From an uncultured Oxalobacteraceae bacterium (GTDB lineage Bacteria > Pseudomonadota > Gammaproteobacteria > Burkholderiales > Burkholderiaceae_D): 64,000 nucleotides of DNA. How positions within the stretch are numbered: the stretch's first letter is position 1; every line of letters starts with the position of its first letter. Below, piece after piece: positions 29,232-38,787 of the stretch. The notes beneath the pieces are model-generated. The model was not told the DNA's origin. It did no database searches and saw nothing but the letters and a program-made list of their open reading frames with translations. The stretch is taken from assembly GCA_903862415.1 (NCBI GenBank), contig CAIOYD010000064.1:1-64000 (forward strand), read 5' to 3'. The translations under genes were made by a program, and so were the position numbers.

Positions 29232-30185
29232 ATGTCCATACAATGGTTCCCCGGCCACATGAATGCCGCCCGCAAAAAAGCGGCGGAAACGATGGAGAAC
29301 ACCGATCTCGTCATCGAAGTACTTGATGCGCGCATTCCTCAGGCGAGCTGCAATCCGATGGTTGAACAGCTGCGTAATTTCCGCCAGCGCCCGTGCCTGA
29401 AGATTCTCAATAAAAGTGATCTGGCCGATCCGGCGGCAACGGCTGCCTGGCTGGCTTTTTATAATGCCCAGAAGGGCGTGAAAGCGGTGGCGCTGTGCTG
29501 CAAAAAACCAGCCGACGTGGCTAAAATTCCTGGTTTTTGCATGGCCCTGGCTCCGCATCGGGCAGTGCCAACCAAACCGTTGCGCATGATGATTATGGGG
29601 ATTCCTAACGTCGGTAAATCGACGTTGATGAATGCACTGCTCAAAAAACGTGTCGCTCCGGTGGGTGATGAACCGGCAGTAACCAAGGTGCAGCAGCGTC
29701 TGTATCTGGGTAAAAACATGATTCTGACCGATACACCGGGGATGTTGTGGCCAAAAATTGCCCATCCGACCGATGGTTTGATGCTCGCTGCCAGTCACGC
29801 GGTGGGTGTGAACGCACTCATTGAAGAAGAAGTCGCGACCTTTCTGGCCGAGCTGGTTTTACAGCATTATCCGCAATTTCTGGCAGCCCGTTATGGCATG
29901 AGTACCGAAGGAATTGATGCTGTGCATGTGATTGAAGGCGTCGCCAAAAAACGTGGTTATCGCTTAAAAGGTGGTGAATGGGATTTTGAAAAAGCCGCGC
30001 ATACCTTATTGCTCGATTATCGCAGTGGTGCGCTCGGTCGGGTCAGTCTGGAGACGCCGCAAAGCCGCGAAATTCTGTTGGCCAATTATGTGCCGCCGGT
30101 GTTGCTCGGACAGGGAAAAGTTACCGATACCGAAGTCGGCGAGCAGGGCAGGGATGCCACGTTTGTAGATTCGGGACGTGAATAG
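29232..30185 (+). CDS. ylqF: ribosome biogenesis GTPase YlqF/RbgA
   Basis: A 317-residue circularly permuted GTPase that helps late assembly of the 50S subunit. The motif order is permuted as expected: NKSD (G4) at about 59-62, then GIPNVGKST (G1), then DTPGMLWP (G3). The N-terminal WFPGHM is a family signature. The C-terminal domain, with YRSGALGRVSLETP, fits RbgA-type proteins. It starts a forward run with dcd and dacB. Confidence 0.93.
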   Translation: MSIQWFPGHMNAARKKAAETMENTDLVIEVLDARIPQASCNPMVEQLRNFRQRPCLKILNKSDLADPAATAAWLAFYNAQKGVKAVALCCKKPADVAKIPGFCMALAPHRAVPTKPLRMMIMGIPNVGKSTLMNALLKKRVAPVGDEPAVTKVQQRLYLGKNMILTDTPGMLWPKIAHPTDGLMLAASHAVGVNALIEEEVATFLAELVLQHYPQFLAARYGMSTEGIDAVHVIEGVAKKRGYRLKGGEWDFEKAAHTLLLDYRSGALGRVSLETPQSREILLANYVPPVLLGQGKVTDTEVGEQGRDATFVDSGRE

Positions 30186-30222
30186 TAAAATAACGCAAAT
30201 TCAACTTCTATGGTGATCAATA

Positions 30223-30789
30223 ATGAGTATTAAATCAGATGCATGGATACGCCGTATGGCGCAGGAAACCAAGATGATTGAGCCGTTTGAACCCGGTCAG
30301 GTACGGGTTGAAAACGGCAATAAAATCGTCAGTTATGGCACTTCCTCGTATGGTTATGATATTCGTTGCGCCAACGAATTTAAAATTTTTACCAATATTA
30401 ACAGCACCATTGTGGACCCGAAAAATTTCGATGAAAAATCATTTGTCGATTTTCAGGGCGATGTCTGCATTATTCCACCGAATTCGTTTGCTCTGGCGCG
30501 CACCATGGAATATTTCCGGATTCCGCGCAATGTGCTCACGATCTGTCTGGGCAAATCCACGTATGCGCGCTGCGGCATTATCGTCAATGTCACGCCGTTT
30601 GAACCGGAGTGGGAAGGTTATGTCACGCTGGAGTTTTCCAATACCACACCGCTGCCGGCAAAAATTTATGCCGGTGAAGGTTGCGCTCAGGTGTTGTTCT
30701 TTGAGAGCGATGAAGTCTGTGAAATGTCGTACAAAGACCGCAATGGCAAATACCAGGGACAGGTTGGCGTGACGTTGCCCAAGGCATAA
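30223..30789 (+). CDS. dcd: dCTP deaminase
   Basis: Dcd converts dCTP to dUTP, the main source of dTTP in many bacteria. The 188 residues show the [13 protein letters not shown]-terminal motif, [10 protein letters not shown], and the [17 protein letters not shown] region with the catalytic glutamate. The length matches the monofunctional enzyme; the fused dUTPase type is not indicated. The next gene, dacB, begins one base after the stop. Confidence 0.96.
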   Translation: MSIKSDAWIRRMAQETKMIEPFEPGQVRVENGNKIVSYGTSSYGYDIRCANEFKIFTNINSTIVDPKNFDEKSFVDFQGDVCIIPPNSFALARTMEYFRIPRNVLTICLGKSTYARCGIIVNVTPFEPEWEGYVTLEFSNTTPLPAKIYAGEGCAQVLFFESDEVCEMSYKDRNGKYQGQVGVTLPKA

Positions 30790-30790
30790 G

Positions 30791-32212
30791 ATGTTTCGAC
30801 TGATGGCTTTGCTGGGTGGGATGTTGCTCAGTTCCGCCTTGTTGGCACAGTCATTGCCACAACCCGTGTTGACGGCGCTGCAAAAAGGGCGTGTGCCGCC
30901 GGAAGCCCTTGGGGTCTATGTGCAGGAAGTGGCGGCGCCCGGCAGCACTGCGCCGGCGCTGATACGCTGGCAGGCCGAGTTGCCACTGCAACCGGCTTCA
31001 ACCATGAAGCTCGTTACCAGCTATGCCGCTCTGGATATGCTGGGCCCCGCCTATAGCTGGAAAACCAGCGTTTATCTGAATGGCTCTCTCGATGGCGATG
31101 TATTGCATGGCGACCTGATTGTACAGGGCGGCGGTGATCCGCATTTGCTGGCAGAAAATTTCTGGCAGTTGTTGCATCAGATTCGCGCTCAGGGTATCCG
31201 TGACATTACCGGTAATCTGATTCTTGATAATTCCTGGATGCAGCCGCAGAGTATGGATGCGGCCGAGTTCGACCATGATCCCACGCGTCCGTATAATGTT
31301 GGCCCGGATGCGTTGCTGGTCAATTTTAATGTGCTCAATTTACATTTGCATGAGCAGGGTGAGTCACTCAGTCTCACTCCAGTGACGCCGGTGGCACTGC
31401 AAACCAGTGTGCAGGTCAGTTTGGGGAAAGGTTCCTGCAGTGCCTGGCGCGATGGACTGCAGCCGCAGTTTTCTCTCATCGATCAACAAATTCATTTGCA
31501 GTTATCCGGCACTTATCCACGTGGCTGTGGCGACCAGTCGTGGATGTTGCAGCCTTATCCGCTTACGCCGCAGGAAGTTACTGGCGCACTGTTCCGGCAA
31601 TTGTGGCAGGAAGCCGGTGGCCAGCTCGAAGGTGCCATCGTTGCCGGCAGTGTGCCGACGACGGCGGTAGTGGTGACGGAAATGTCGTCCTTACCCCTGC
31701 CTGAAATTTTGCGGGCAATGAACAAACACAGCAATAATGTTATGACCCGGCTGGTGATGCTCACGCTCGATCATCAGGCACGGCAAGCTCCGGCGAGTGC
31801 CGCGGCAGCCGCGACGCTGGTGCAGAATTGGTTTGCCCGGCTGGGGATAGATACTCAGGGTTTGCTGATTGAAAATGGCAGCGGTTTGTCGCGCAGTGAG
31901 CGCATCAGTGCGCTGCAGCTCGGAAGCATGCTCAAGCATGCGTATGCCTCATCAGTGATGCCGGAGTTGCTCGCTTCCATGCCGGTACTGGGTGTGGATG
32001 GGACCATGAAAAATCGCGCACTCAATCAACCGGTGGCTGGTCATGCGCATATGAAAAGTGGTTCTCTGGAAGGCGTGCGGGCCATTGCTGGTTATGTGCT
32101 GGCGGCTTCCGGAAAACGTTATGTGGTGGTGTGTCTGCTCAATCATCCCAACGCCAGTCAGGGAGTGTCTGCCCAAGATGTGTTGTTGCAGTGGGTGTAT
32201 GCCAACGGCTAA
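30791..32212 (+). CDS. dacB: D-alanyl-D-alanine carboxypeptidase / endopeptidase (PBP4)
   Basis: A periplasmic peptidase of the S13 family, 473 residues, that trims peptide stems and cuts cross-links in peptidoglycan. A signal peptide covers residues 1-20. The active-site motifs are in order: STMK at 70-73 (nucleophile Ser70), SNN in KHSNNVMTR, and KSGS near the C-terminus in place of KTG. The SxxK-SxN distance is long, as in PBP4, where an extra domain is inserted. Confidence 0.93.
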   Translation: MFRLMALLGGMLLSSALLAQSLPQPVLTALQKGRVPPEALGVYVQEVAAPGSTAPALIRWQAELPLQPASTMKLVTSYAALDMLGPAYSWKTSVYLNGSLDGDVLHGDLIVQGGGDPHLLAENFWQLLHQIRAQGIRDITGNLILDNSWMQPQSMDAAEFDHDPTRPYNVGPDALLVNFNVLNLHLHEQGESLSLTPVTPVALQTSVQVSLGKGSCSAWRDGLQPQFSLIDQQIHLQLSGTYPRGCGDQSWMLQPYPLTPQEVTGALFRQLWQEAGGQLEGAIVAGSVPTTAVVVTEMSSLPLPEILRAMNKHSNNVMTRLVMLTLDHQARQAPASAAAAATLVQNWFARLGIDTQGLLIENGSGLSRSERISALQLGSMLKHAYASSVMPELLASMPVLGVDGTMKNRALNQPVAGHAHMKSGSLEGVRAIAGYVLAASGKRYVVVCLLNHPNASQGVSAQDVLLQWVYANG

Positions 32213-32233
32213 ACTGAGTTGGGATTGACAACG

Positions 32234-33025
32234 TCAGGGTTTATAGGTGATTTCACCTTCCTGGTTCTTCCAGATCTGCGCGGCCTGTCCTGATTTAACG
32301 ATTACCTCGAGTGCTTCGTTGATTTCTTTGAGCATGGCTGCTGCGCTGCCATTTTTGGCGGTCACCAGATAGCGTGAGGGAGCCATAGCCTCGCTCACAT
32401 CGCTATGTAGTATTTCCGGATCAGACAGGATGGATTTTCCAGCCCGGTCAAAGCTGTTAATAATTTCCAGCTCTTCGACAAAATAATCGCAGCGTCCGGC
32501 CTGCAGTTTTCTCGCCAGTGAATCGTATCCGGAACCCAGATCGAGCTGTTCGGATTTTAAGCCGTAATGCTGGTAACTGGAGCCGTAAAGACCGCAGCCG
32601 CGATAGCGTTGCAAATCGCTTACATGCACTACCGTCAGCGGCTTGGAACGGAGGAAGAAAATTTGCGGCGTGAGGGTGTTGTAGTGGACCGAATAGGTAA
32701 AAATTTTGATCCGCTCATCATTCAGATACGCACCCATTGCAAAATCAATATGTCCCAGCTCCACTTCATGCAGGCAACGCTTCCAAGGTATATCGCTGAT
32801 AAATCGCACCGGTTTGGCCATGTGGTCGAAGGCTGCCTGAACGATATCGGCAGAAAATCCCAAAGGGTTGCCGATCACTTTGGACGTCGCCTTCCATCCC
32901 GCCGGACTGGGGTCAGCACAGACGGTGGCGGCTTTGATGGAATCAGCCAGCGTCATCGGCATGAATGACATCAGACTGAGTATCAGCAGCAGATGGTGAG
33001 GAAATGAAGTAGCAGGTGATGCCAT
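32234..33025 (-). CDS. periplasmic solute-binding-like protein (SBP_bac_3)
   Basis: A 263-residue exported protein with a signal peptide ending near MTLADS. The fold follows family 3 amino-acid binding proteins: GNPLGFSADIVQAAFDHM, an IPWKRCLHEVELGHIDFAMG segment (typical of the lone proteobacterial binding proteins) and a C-terminal VKSGQAAQIW helix. No permease or ATPase gene is nearby, so it may be a stand-alone sensor-like protein rather than part of a transporter. It converges with dacB. Confidence 0.8.
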   Translation of the reverse strand: MASPATSFPHHLLLILSLMSFMPMTLADSIKAATVCADPSPAGWKATSKVIGNPLGFSADIVQAAFDHMAKPVRFISDIPWKRCLHEVELGHIDFAMGAYLNDERIKIFTYSVHYNTLTPQIFFLRSKPLTVVHVSDLQRYRGCGLYGSSYQHYGLKSEQLDLGSGYDSLARKLQAGRCDYFVEELEIINSFDRAGKSILSDPEILHSDVSEAMAPSRYLVTAKNGSAAAMLKEINEALEVIVKSGQAAQIWKNQEGEITYKP

Positions 33026-33253
33026 GGTTCTGATTTGCGATAGTCGTGCAGGTTAGCTTAGTCAGAAATTCGGTTCATAACAAGGTTATCGTCCAGTCAG
33101 GCTCAGTGCTTTGGGGTAATAGTCTGATGTATTTGGCAAAAATGCAGCCTCTTTCTTGCTGTTTTGCACTGTTTTACTGGAAAAACAGACAAAATGAGTT
33201 TATTGTCAGGTTGCATTTAAAATGGTTAAACAATGAAAAATAAGGGACTTAAC

Positions 33254-34555
33254 ATGCATATTCGCAGCGTTTTTCTGGGCTTACTGGTTGCCACAAGCAG
33301 CCTGATCTCGCCCGCACAGGCAGTTGAGCAAACGGTTGTAGTGTTGAAAGCGGCGCATTTGTTTGATGCGCTCAGTGGCACTCTGATGGAACCCGGAATG
33401 GTCGTGGTTGCTGGCGAGAAAATTCAGGCGCTTGGCCGCGAGTTAACTATTCCCGCAGGTGCTCAGGTGATTGATCTGGGGGATGCCACCTTGATGCCCG
33501 GTTTTATTGATGCGCATGTGCATATGGCCGGTGAAATGAGCAATAACTGGTATGGAGACTGGTTTAACGGCATGATGCGTTTTCCTGCCGAGCAGGCGCT
33601 GTATGGTGCTCATTATGCCAGCGTGACTTTACTCTCCGGTGTGACCACGGTACGTGATCTGGGTTCGGCCGATTTTATTTCTCTCGGTATGCGCAATGCC
33701 ATCAGGGCAGGCATGATACCGGGACCGCGTATGCTGGTGGCTAATTATCCGATTGGTGCTACCGGTGGTCATGGCGATTCCAATCCGATTCCACCTGAAA
33801 GAACAGTCGCCACCGGAGTGATTCAGGGTGTCTGTAATGGAGCTGATTCCTGTCGCGCGGCAGTGCGTTCTCAGATTAAGTATGGTGCTGATGTGATTAA
33901 GCTGATGCCCTCAGGCGGGGTGTTGTCGCTGACGGACCCGGTGGATACACCCGAGCTGACTCAGGAAGAAATCAACGCGATCGTTTCTGAAGCACATGCC
34001 TGGAACCGCAAGGCCGCAGCACATTGCCACGGCGACAAGGCTGCCAAAATGGCGATTGCTGCCGGTGTTGATTCGATTGAGCATGGCAGTTTTTTACAGG
34101 ACGATACGCTGCTGGAAATGAAGAAAAAGCATATTTATCTGGTGCCGACGCTGTCCGCGGGTGACACCGTGGGGCTGATGGCAGACAAGCTGCCGCCAGC
34201 GATTGGTGTCAAAGCCACCGCAGCATCACAGCAGATGCAAAAAATGTTTCAGCGGGCGATCAAGCTGGGTGTGCCGGTGGCGATGGGAACCGATGCCGGT
34301 GTCGGACATCACGGAACCAATGCTTATGAATTTGTCCTGATGACCAGAAATGGTTACACACCCGCACAGGCTTTAATCTCGGGTACAGCCAACGGTGCAG
34401 ACCTGCTCGGCATTGCGGCCCAGACCGGCACTCTGCAAGTTGGTAAATATGCCGATATTGTTGCCGTTCCCGGTAATGTGCTCAGCGATATCAGCGCTAC
34501 CCAGCGTCCTGTGCTGGTGATGAAAGAAGGTCATATTTATCTGGGCGGAAAATAA
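33254..34555 (+). CDS. secreted amidohydrolase, prolidase/peptidase-like
   Basis: A 433-residue amidohydrolase-superfamily enzyme with a signal peptide (cleavage near AQAVE). Metal ligands are visible: HVH at 88-90, the carboxylated lysine in GADVIKLMPSGG, AAHCHGD, SIEHGS and the final aspartate in GTDAG. This pattern matches the subgroup acting on L-Xaa-Arg/Lys or Xaa-Pro dipeptides. The start at 33254 has AAGGGA six bases upstream; an ATG seven codons earlier does not. A secreted DUF885 peptidase follows 31 bases on, so the two may digest peptides together. Confidence 0.85.
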   Translation: MHIRSVFLGLLVATSSLISPAQAVEQTVVVLKAAHLFDALSGTLMEPGMVVVAGEKIQALGRELTIPAGAQVIDLGDATLMPGFIDAHVHMAGEMSNNWYGDWFNGMMRFPAEQALYGAHYASVTLLSGVTTVRDLGSADFISLGMRNAIRAGMIPGPRMLVANYPIGATGGHGDSNPIPPERTVATGVIQGVCNGADSCRAAVRSQIKYGADVIKLMPSGGVLSLTDPVDTPELTQEEINAIVSEAHAWNRKAAAHCHGDKAAKMAIAAGVDSIEHGSFLQDDTLLEMKKKHIYLVPTLSAGDTVGLMADKLPPAIGVKATAASQQMQKMFQRAIKLGVPVAMGTDAGVGHHGTNAYEFVLMTRNGYTPAQALISGTANGADLLGIAAQTGTLQVGKYADIVAVPGNVLSDISATQRPVLVMKEGHIYLGGK

Positions 34556-34586
34556 TCCGCCGTCATAATAACAATGAGGAGCGTCA

Positions 34587-36374
34587 ATGAAACAGTCATC
34601 ATGGTCAACGGTCGTTTTGTGCATCGCCTTTTTGTCGGTCTCCCCGCTACAGGCGAAAACGGTGGAGTCAAGGGAGTCGGTCAAGTTGCATGCGCTGTTT
34701 GATGCACAATGGGAGCATGAATTAACCGAGTCGCCGGAGTTTGCCACCATGCTAGGTGATGATCGCTATTCGGATCGCTGGCATGATGGTTCACCGCAGG
34801 CAGTGGCTAAACGTAAGGCTGACAGACTTGAGCTTGAGCAGGTGCTCAAAAAAGTGAACGAGAAAAAAATCAGTGCCGAAGACCGCATCTCCCTGGCGAT
34901 TATGCGCTTTCAGGTACGCAACCGCATCGAGCTCGATCAGGTGTATGGCGACTTGCCTTTTTCTGCCGATGATTCCCCGTTTGCCATCACCCAGATGGGT
35001 GGCGTGCAAATGGAACTCACACCGTTGTTGCGCGGCACGGCACTCAAAACGGTACATGACTATGAGATGTTAATCCATCGGCTCGATACCATGCCGGCCA
35101 TGCTTGACGATACCACGGCCAGATTACGTGCCGGGATGCGCAGCGGCTGGATGCCCGCCGCGATTGCGTTGCAACGGGTACCCTCGCAGTTTGATCCCCT
35201 GTTGATGACTTCACTGGAAAAAAATCCATTATTTGTGCCGTTCACGCATTTTCCGGCATCGATTGTGCTCAGCGATCAACAACGTCTGAGCGCTGCGGCC
35301 AGGCTGAGTATTGAGCGCCGTGCCATACCGGCATTAACGCAGTTGCAGCAGTTTTTAATCCACGATTATCTGCCCGCAGCCAGTCAGCAGATCGCGGCCA
35401 CGGAGTTGCCCGGCAAGCAGGCGTATTATCAGGCCAGACTGACGGCGAGCAACACTACCACGCTGACGCCGGCGGAAATTCATCAGATTGGTCTCAATGA
35501 AGTGGCGCAGATTGAAACAGCCATGCTGGCAGTGATGCAGGAATCGGGTTTTAAAGGCAGCGCAGCGGAATTTAATCTGTTTATGAACAGCGATCCGCAG
35601 TTTTTCTTTACCAGTGCCGATGCCATGCTGGCGTCGTATCGTGATATCGCTAAACGCATTGATGCTCAGTTGCCGGGCCAGTTCGTCACTCTGCCGCGAC
35701 AGCCGTATGGTATTCGTGCCATGTTGCCGGCTGAAGGGGATGGTCCGGAACATTATACGTTTGGTGCTCTCGATGGCAGCCGGGCAGGTTTTTTTGAGGC
35801 CAATGTCAACAATCTCAAGCGTCGCGCCAGCTGGAGTATGGAAGATCTGGTGTTGCATGAAGCTATGCCGGGGCATCATCTGCAAATTGCCCGTGCATCT
35901 GAGCTGGAAGGATTGCCAACCTTCCGTCGTTCTTATCGGAATTCCGGTTATTCCGAAGGCTGGGCACTGTATGCCGAATCACTGGGCTATGATCTTGGTA
36001 TGTACACCACGCCGTATACCCGTTACGGGTTTCTGACTTCACAGATGTTTCGCGCCTGCCGCCTGGTAGTCGATACCGGTATCCATGCTTTTGGCCTGTC
36101 GCGCGATGAGGCGATTCATTATCTGATGGAACATGCGGCCGTCACCGAGGCGTTTGCTACTGCGGAAGTTGACCGTTATATCGTCTGGCCGGGGCAGGCA
36201 ACTGCTTATAAGCTGGGGCAGCTGCAAATTCTGGCGCTGCGCAAAAAAGCCGAAAAAGCACTCGGTACGCGCTTTGATGTGCGCCAGTTTAATAATCAGG
36301 TGGTCGATCATGGCGGATTGCCACTCAAGGTGTTAAATGATGTGATCGACCAGTGGATCGTGGCGCAGCATTAA
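34587..36374 (+). CDS. secreted DUF885 family peptidase-like protein
   Basis: A 595-residue exported protein with a signal peptide ending near LQAKT and a GAGGAG-type ribosome-binding site. The DUF885 signature HEAMPGHHLQ is at residues 424-433; its histidines and glutamate resemble a zinc metallopeptidase site. Further family features are SEGWALYAESLGYD and the late PGQATAYKLGQLQI. DUF885 proteins are related to M32-like carboxypeptidases and act on small peptides in the few cases known. It is probably co-transcribed with the upstream amidohydrolase. Confidence 0.85.
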   Translation: MKQSSWSTVVLCIAFLSVSPLQAKTVESRESVKLHALFDAQWEHELTESPEFATMLGDDRYSDRWHDGSPQAVAKRKADRLELEQVLKKVNEKKISAEDRISLAIMRFQVRNRIELDQVYGDLPFSADDSPFAITQMGGVQMELTPLLRGTALKTVHDYEMLIHRLDTMPAMLDDTTARLRAGMRSGWMPAAIALQRVPSQFDPLLMTSLEKNPLFVPFTHFPASIVLSDQQRLSAAARLSIERRAIPALTQLQQFLIHDYLPAASQQIAATELPGKQAYYQARLTASNTTTLTPAEIHQIGLNEVAQIETAMLAVMQESGFKGSAAEFNLFMNSDPQFFFTSADAMLASYRDIAKRIDAQLPGQFVTLPRQPYGIRAMLPAEGDGPEHYTFGALDGSRAGFFEANVNNLKRRASWSMEDLVLHEAMPGHHLQIARASELEGLPTFRRSYRNSGYSEGWALYAESLGYDLGMYTTPYTRYGFLTSQMFRACRLVVDTGIHAFGLSRDEAIHYLMEHAAVTEAFATAEVDRYIVWPGQATAYKLGQLQILALRKKAEKALGTRFDVRQFNNQVVDHGGLPLKVLNDVIDQWIVAQH

Positions 36375-36379
36375 TCATG

Positions 36380-36405
36380 TCGGCGCGCCGTGCTCGGCAC
36401 GCCGA
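36380..36405. terminator. GC-rich hairpin between convergent genes
   Basis: A near-palindromic stretch starting TCGGCG and ending CGCCGA can fold into a stem with few mismatches. It lies between the converging DUF885 and pdxH stop codons. There is no U tract on either side, so it is a possible, not certain, bidirectional terminator. Confidence 0.4.
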
Positions 36406-36408
36406 TGT

Positions 36409-37044
36409 TCATGGTTGCAGGCGGCAGCGACTCCAGACGCCATTCTGGTCGCGGGTGAAGGCGATCCGGTCATGCAGGCGTGAGCTGCGACCCTGCCAGA
36501 ATTCGACATAATCGGGCACCAGGCGATAGCCACCCCAGTGTGATGGACGCTGGACGCTGTCGCCATATTGCTGCCGTATCTGTTCTACTTTTTGTTCCAG
36601 CAACGCGCGCTCGGCAATTACCTGACTTTGCTGCGATGCCAGTGCGCCGTGGCGGCTGGCCAGCGGGCGGCTGTTGAAGTAGTTGTCGTTGTCGCTGTCG
36701 CTGACTTTTTCAACCCGGCCTTCGATGCGGATCTGGCGTTCGAGTTCGGGCCAGAAAAACAGCAGCGCAGCCTGCGGATTGCTGGCCAGCTCCGTGCCTT
36801 TGCGACTGGTGTAATGGGTAAACCAGCTGATGCCACGCGCATCGAGATCTTTGATGAGCACGATGCGCGAGGATGGCCGACCCTCATCATTGACGGTGGA
36901 CAGACTCATGGCATTGGCTTCAGCTACCTGGGCATCGAGGGTTTCCTGAAACCAGACGGCAATTTGTTTTAGCGGATCGGCATCCACCTGATCTTCTGAA
37001 AGGCTGGCACGTTGGTAATCTTTACGGATATCGGCGAGAGACAT
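36409..37044 (-). CDS. pdxH: pyridoxamine 5'-phosphate oxidase
   Basis: PdxH is an FMN enzyme that oxidises pyridoxine- or pyridoxamine-5'-phosphate to pyridoxal phosphate. The 211 residues carry the family signatures: DPLKQ...WF near the N-terminus, RIVLIKDLDARG and FTHYTSRKG (FMN and substrate binding), and the C-terminal signature WGGYRLVPDYVEFWQGRSSRLHDR region split across about residues 167-190. An AGGAA site precedes the ATG. It stands alone, convergent with the DUF885 gene. Confidence 0.96.
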   Translation of the reverse strand: MSLADIRKDYQRASLSEDQVDADPLKQIAVWFQETLDAQVAEANAMSLSTVNDEGRPSSRIVLIKDLDARGISWFTHYTSRKGTELASNPQAALLFFWPELERQIRIEGRVEKVSDSDNDNYFNSRPLASRHGALASQQSQVIAERALLEQKVEQIRQQYGDSVQRPSHWGGYRLVPDYVEFWQGRSSRLHDRIAFTRDQNGVWSRCRLQP

Positions 37045-37277
37045 GTGTTTTCCTGTTGAAACAAGTGAATTAAATTTGGCTGATGTTAAGGCACGCAGAG
37101 GATAAAATAGCGTATCACAAGCGAGCTGGCTTGTTGCATCTCAATAATCAGCGTAATTTTGCCTGCAGGCGGCGTATAGTCTATGGTGCTATCAAACTGA
37201 CATGGCATGGTTTTTCCGTGATAACTGGCGAACTCCGCTAAAATAGCGCACCTGAGTTAATTATACAAAGCACTTCT

Positions 37278-38063
37278 ATGAATGAGATGGATTTTGAGCG
37301 TCGTTTTGGCGGCATTGCCCGATTATATGGGGACGAGGGATTGGCACGCTTTCAGGCGGCACACGTGTGTGTCGTTGGGGTGGGCGGCGTCGGTTCCTGG
37401 GTGGCAGAAGCATTGGCGCGCAGTGCCATCGGTAAAATTACCCTCATCGATCTCGATAATGTGGCCGAGTCGAATATCAATCGTCAGATTCAGGCACTCT
37501 CCAGTACGTTGGGACAGGCCAAAGTCACGGCGCTGGCCGAGCGCATCGGGCAAATCAATCCACGCTGTGAGGTCATTGAGGTTGAGGATTTCATTACTCC
37601 GGACAATCTGTCGGAAATGATACAGGCTCCCCAGTTTGATTATGTGGTTGATGCGATCGACAGTGTAAAAGCAAAAACGGCACTGCTGGCTTTTTGTCGT
37701 GCTCAGCAAATACCGATAGTGACTATTGGTGGCGCCGGTGGACAGATCGATCCCGGCAAGATTGAAATTCGCGATTTGTGTCGCACTGAACAGGAACCAT
37801 TATTATCGCTGGTACGCAAACGCCTGCGGCAAAATTATGGTTTTCCTCGCGGCACCAAAAACAAGTTTGGAATCGATGCGGTGTTTTCGATGGAACCACT
37901 GAAATTTCCTGCCGTGCCGGAAAGTGTCTGCGTTGTCGAGGGTGAGCCGGAAGAAGGTATTACTGGTCTCAATTGTGCTGGTTTTGGTTCGGCCATGGTG
38001 GTCACTGCTGCGTTTGGCATGCAGGCGGCGGCGCTGGTGTTACGTAAGCTGGCTGGTTTATGA
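37278..38063 (+). CDS. tcdA: tRNA threonylcarbamoyladenosine dehydratase
   Basis: TcdA (CsdL) is an E1-like ATP-dependent enzyme that cyclises t6A37 in tRNAs to ct6A. The 261 residues have the RFGGIARLYG opening, the nucleotide loop VGVGGVGSWVAEALARS, and LIDLDNVAESNINRQ for ATP and metal binding. The DAIDSVKAK segment follows. No cysteine-desulfurase partner genes are adjacent. Confidence 0.93.
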   Translation: MNEMDFERRFGGIARLYGDEGLARFQAAHVCVVGVGGVGSWVAEALARSAIGKITLIDLDNVAESNINRQIQALSSTLGQAKVTALAERIGQINPRCEVIEVEDFITPDNLSEMIQAPQFDYVVDAIDSVKAKTALLAFCRAQQIPIVTIGGAGGQIDPGKIEIRDLCRTEQEPLLSLVRKRLRQNYGFPRGTKNKFGIDAVFSMEPLKFPAVPESVCVVEGEPEEGITGLNCAGFGSAMVVTAAFGMQAAALVLRKLAGL

Positions 38064-38073
38064 TGGTAGTTAA

Positions 38074-38787
38074 ATGAAACCCGTGATGAACTCTTTCCTG
38101 TCTGCGGCCCTGTTCGTTTTGATGACGGTCTTGAGCAGTCAGGTTCAGGCTGAAAAACTCGACAGCATGGCTGAACGCTTACAGGCCTGTGTGATCTGTC
38201 ATGCGGCCAAGGATACCCAGAGTGCCGATGCCTATTACCCCAGAATTGCCGGTAAGCCGGCCGGTTATTTGTATAATCAGCTGAGCAATTTCCGTGATGG
38301 TCGTCGCACCTATACCCCGATGACGAATTTGCTCGATACGCTCTCGGAAGATTACTTAAAACAGATCGCGGCCTATTTTTCCAGTCTGCATCCGGCTTTT
38401 GCCCCGGAGGTCTCTGCCGCCGTCACTCCGGCTTTGTTTACCCGTGGCCAGCTGCTGGTACGACAGGGCGATCCTGCGAAGAAGATTCCCGCCTGTGCGG
38501 CCTGTCATGGCAGCCGTCTGCTTGGCGTGGTGCCGGCCATTCCTGGTTTGCTGGGTTTGCCGCGTGACTATATTAATGCCCAGTTTGGTGCCATGCGCAA
38601 TGGTTCGAGGCGTAATTCCAGTCCTGACTGCATGGCGCAGATTGCCCGGCGTTTGTCGGCAGACGATATCAATTCGGTCGCCACCTGGTTATCCGCCCAA
38701 CCGATTGTGGGTGATGAAGCGCCGGATGCCGTCTTGCCTGATCCCATGCCACTCAGGTGTGGCAGTGTTACGCCGGAGGCAAAATGA
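38074..38787 (+). CDS. periplasmic di-heme cytochrome c (c4-like)
   Basis: A 237-residue exported cytochrome with a signal peptide ending near VQAEK and two CxxCH sites, CVICH near residue 40 and CAACH near residue 145. Each is followed by a c4-type half-domain with YPRIAGKPAGYLYNQLSNFRDGRR-like and LPRDYINAQFGAMRNGSR elements, split here to keep short. It ends in an ATGA overlap with the next cytochrome gene. Together with the following genes it should carry electrons from the molybdenum hydroxylase. Confidence 0.87.
   Translation: MKPVMNSFLSAALFVLMTVLSSQVQAEKLDSMAERLQACVICHAAKDTQSADAYYPRIAGKPAGYLYNQLSNFRDGRRTYTPMTNLLDTLSEDYLKQIAAYFSSLHPAFAPEVSAAVTPALFTRGQLLVRQGDPAKKIPACAACHGSRLLGVVPAIPGLLGLPRDYINAQFGAMRNGSRRNSSPDCMAQIARRLSADDINSVATWLSAQPIVGDEAPDAVLPDPMPLRCGSVTPEAK

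Noticed and set aside
32234-33025. Part of an amino-acid ABC transporter operon
   Set aside because: No permease or ATPase gene lies nearby, so only the binding-protein fold is claimed.
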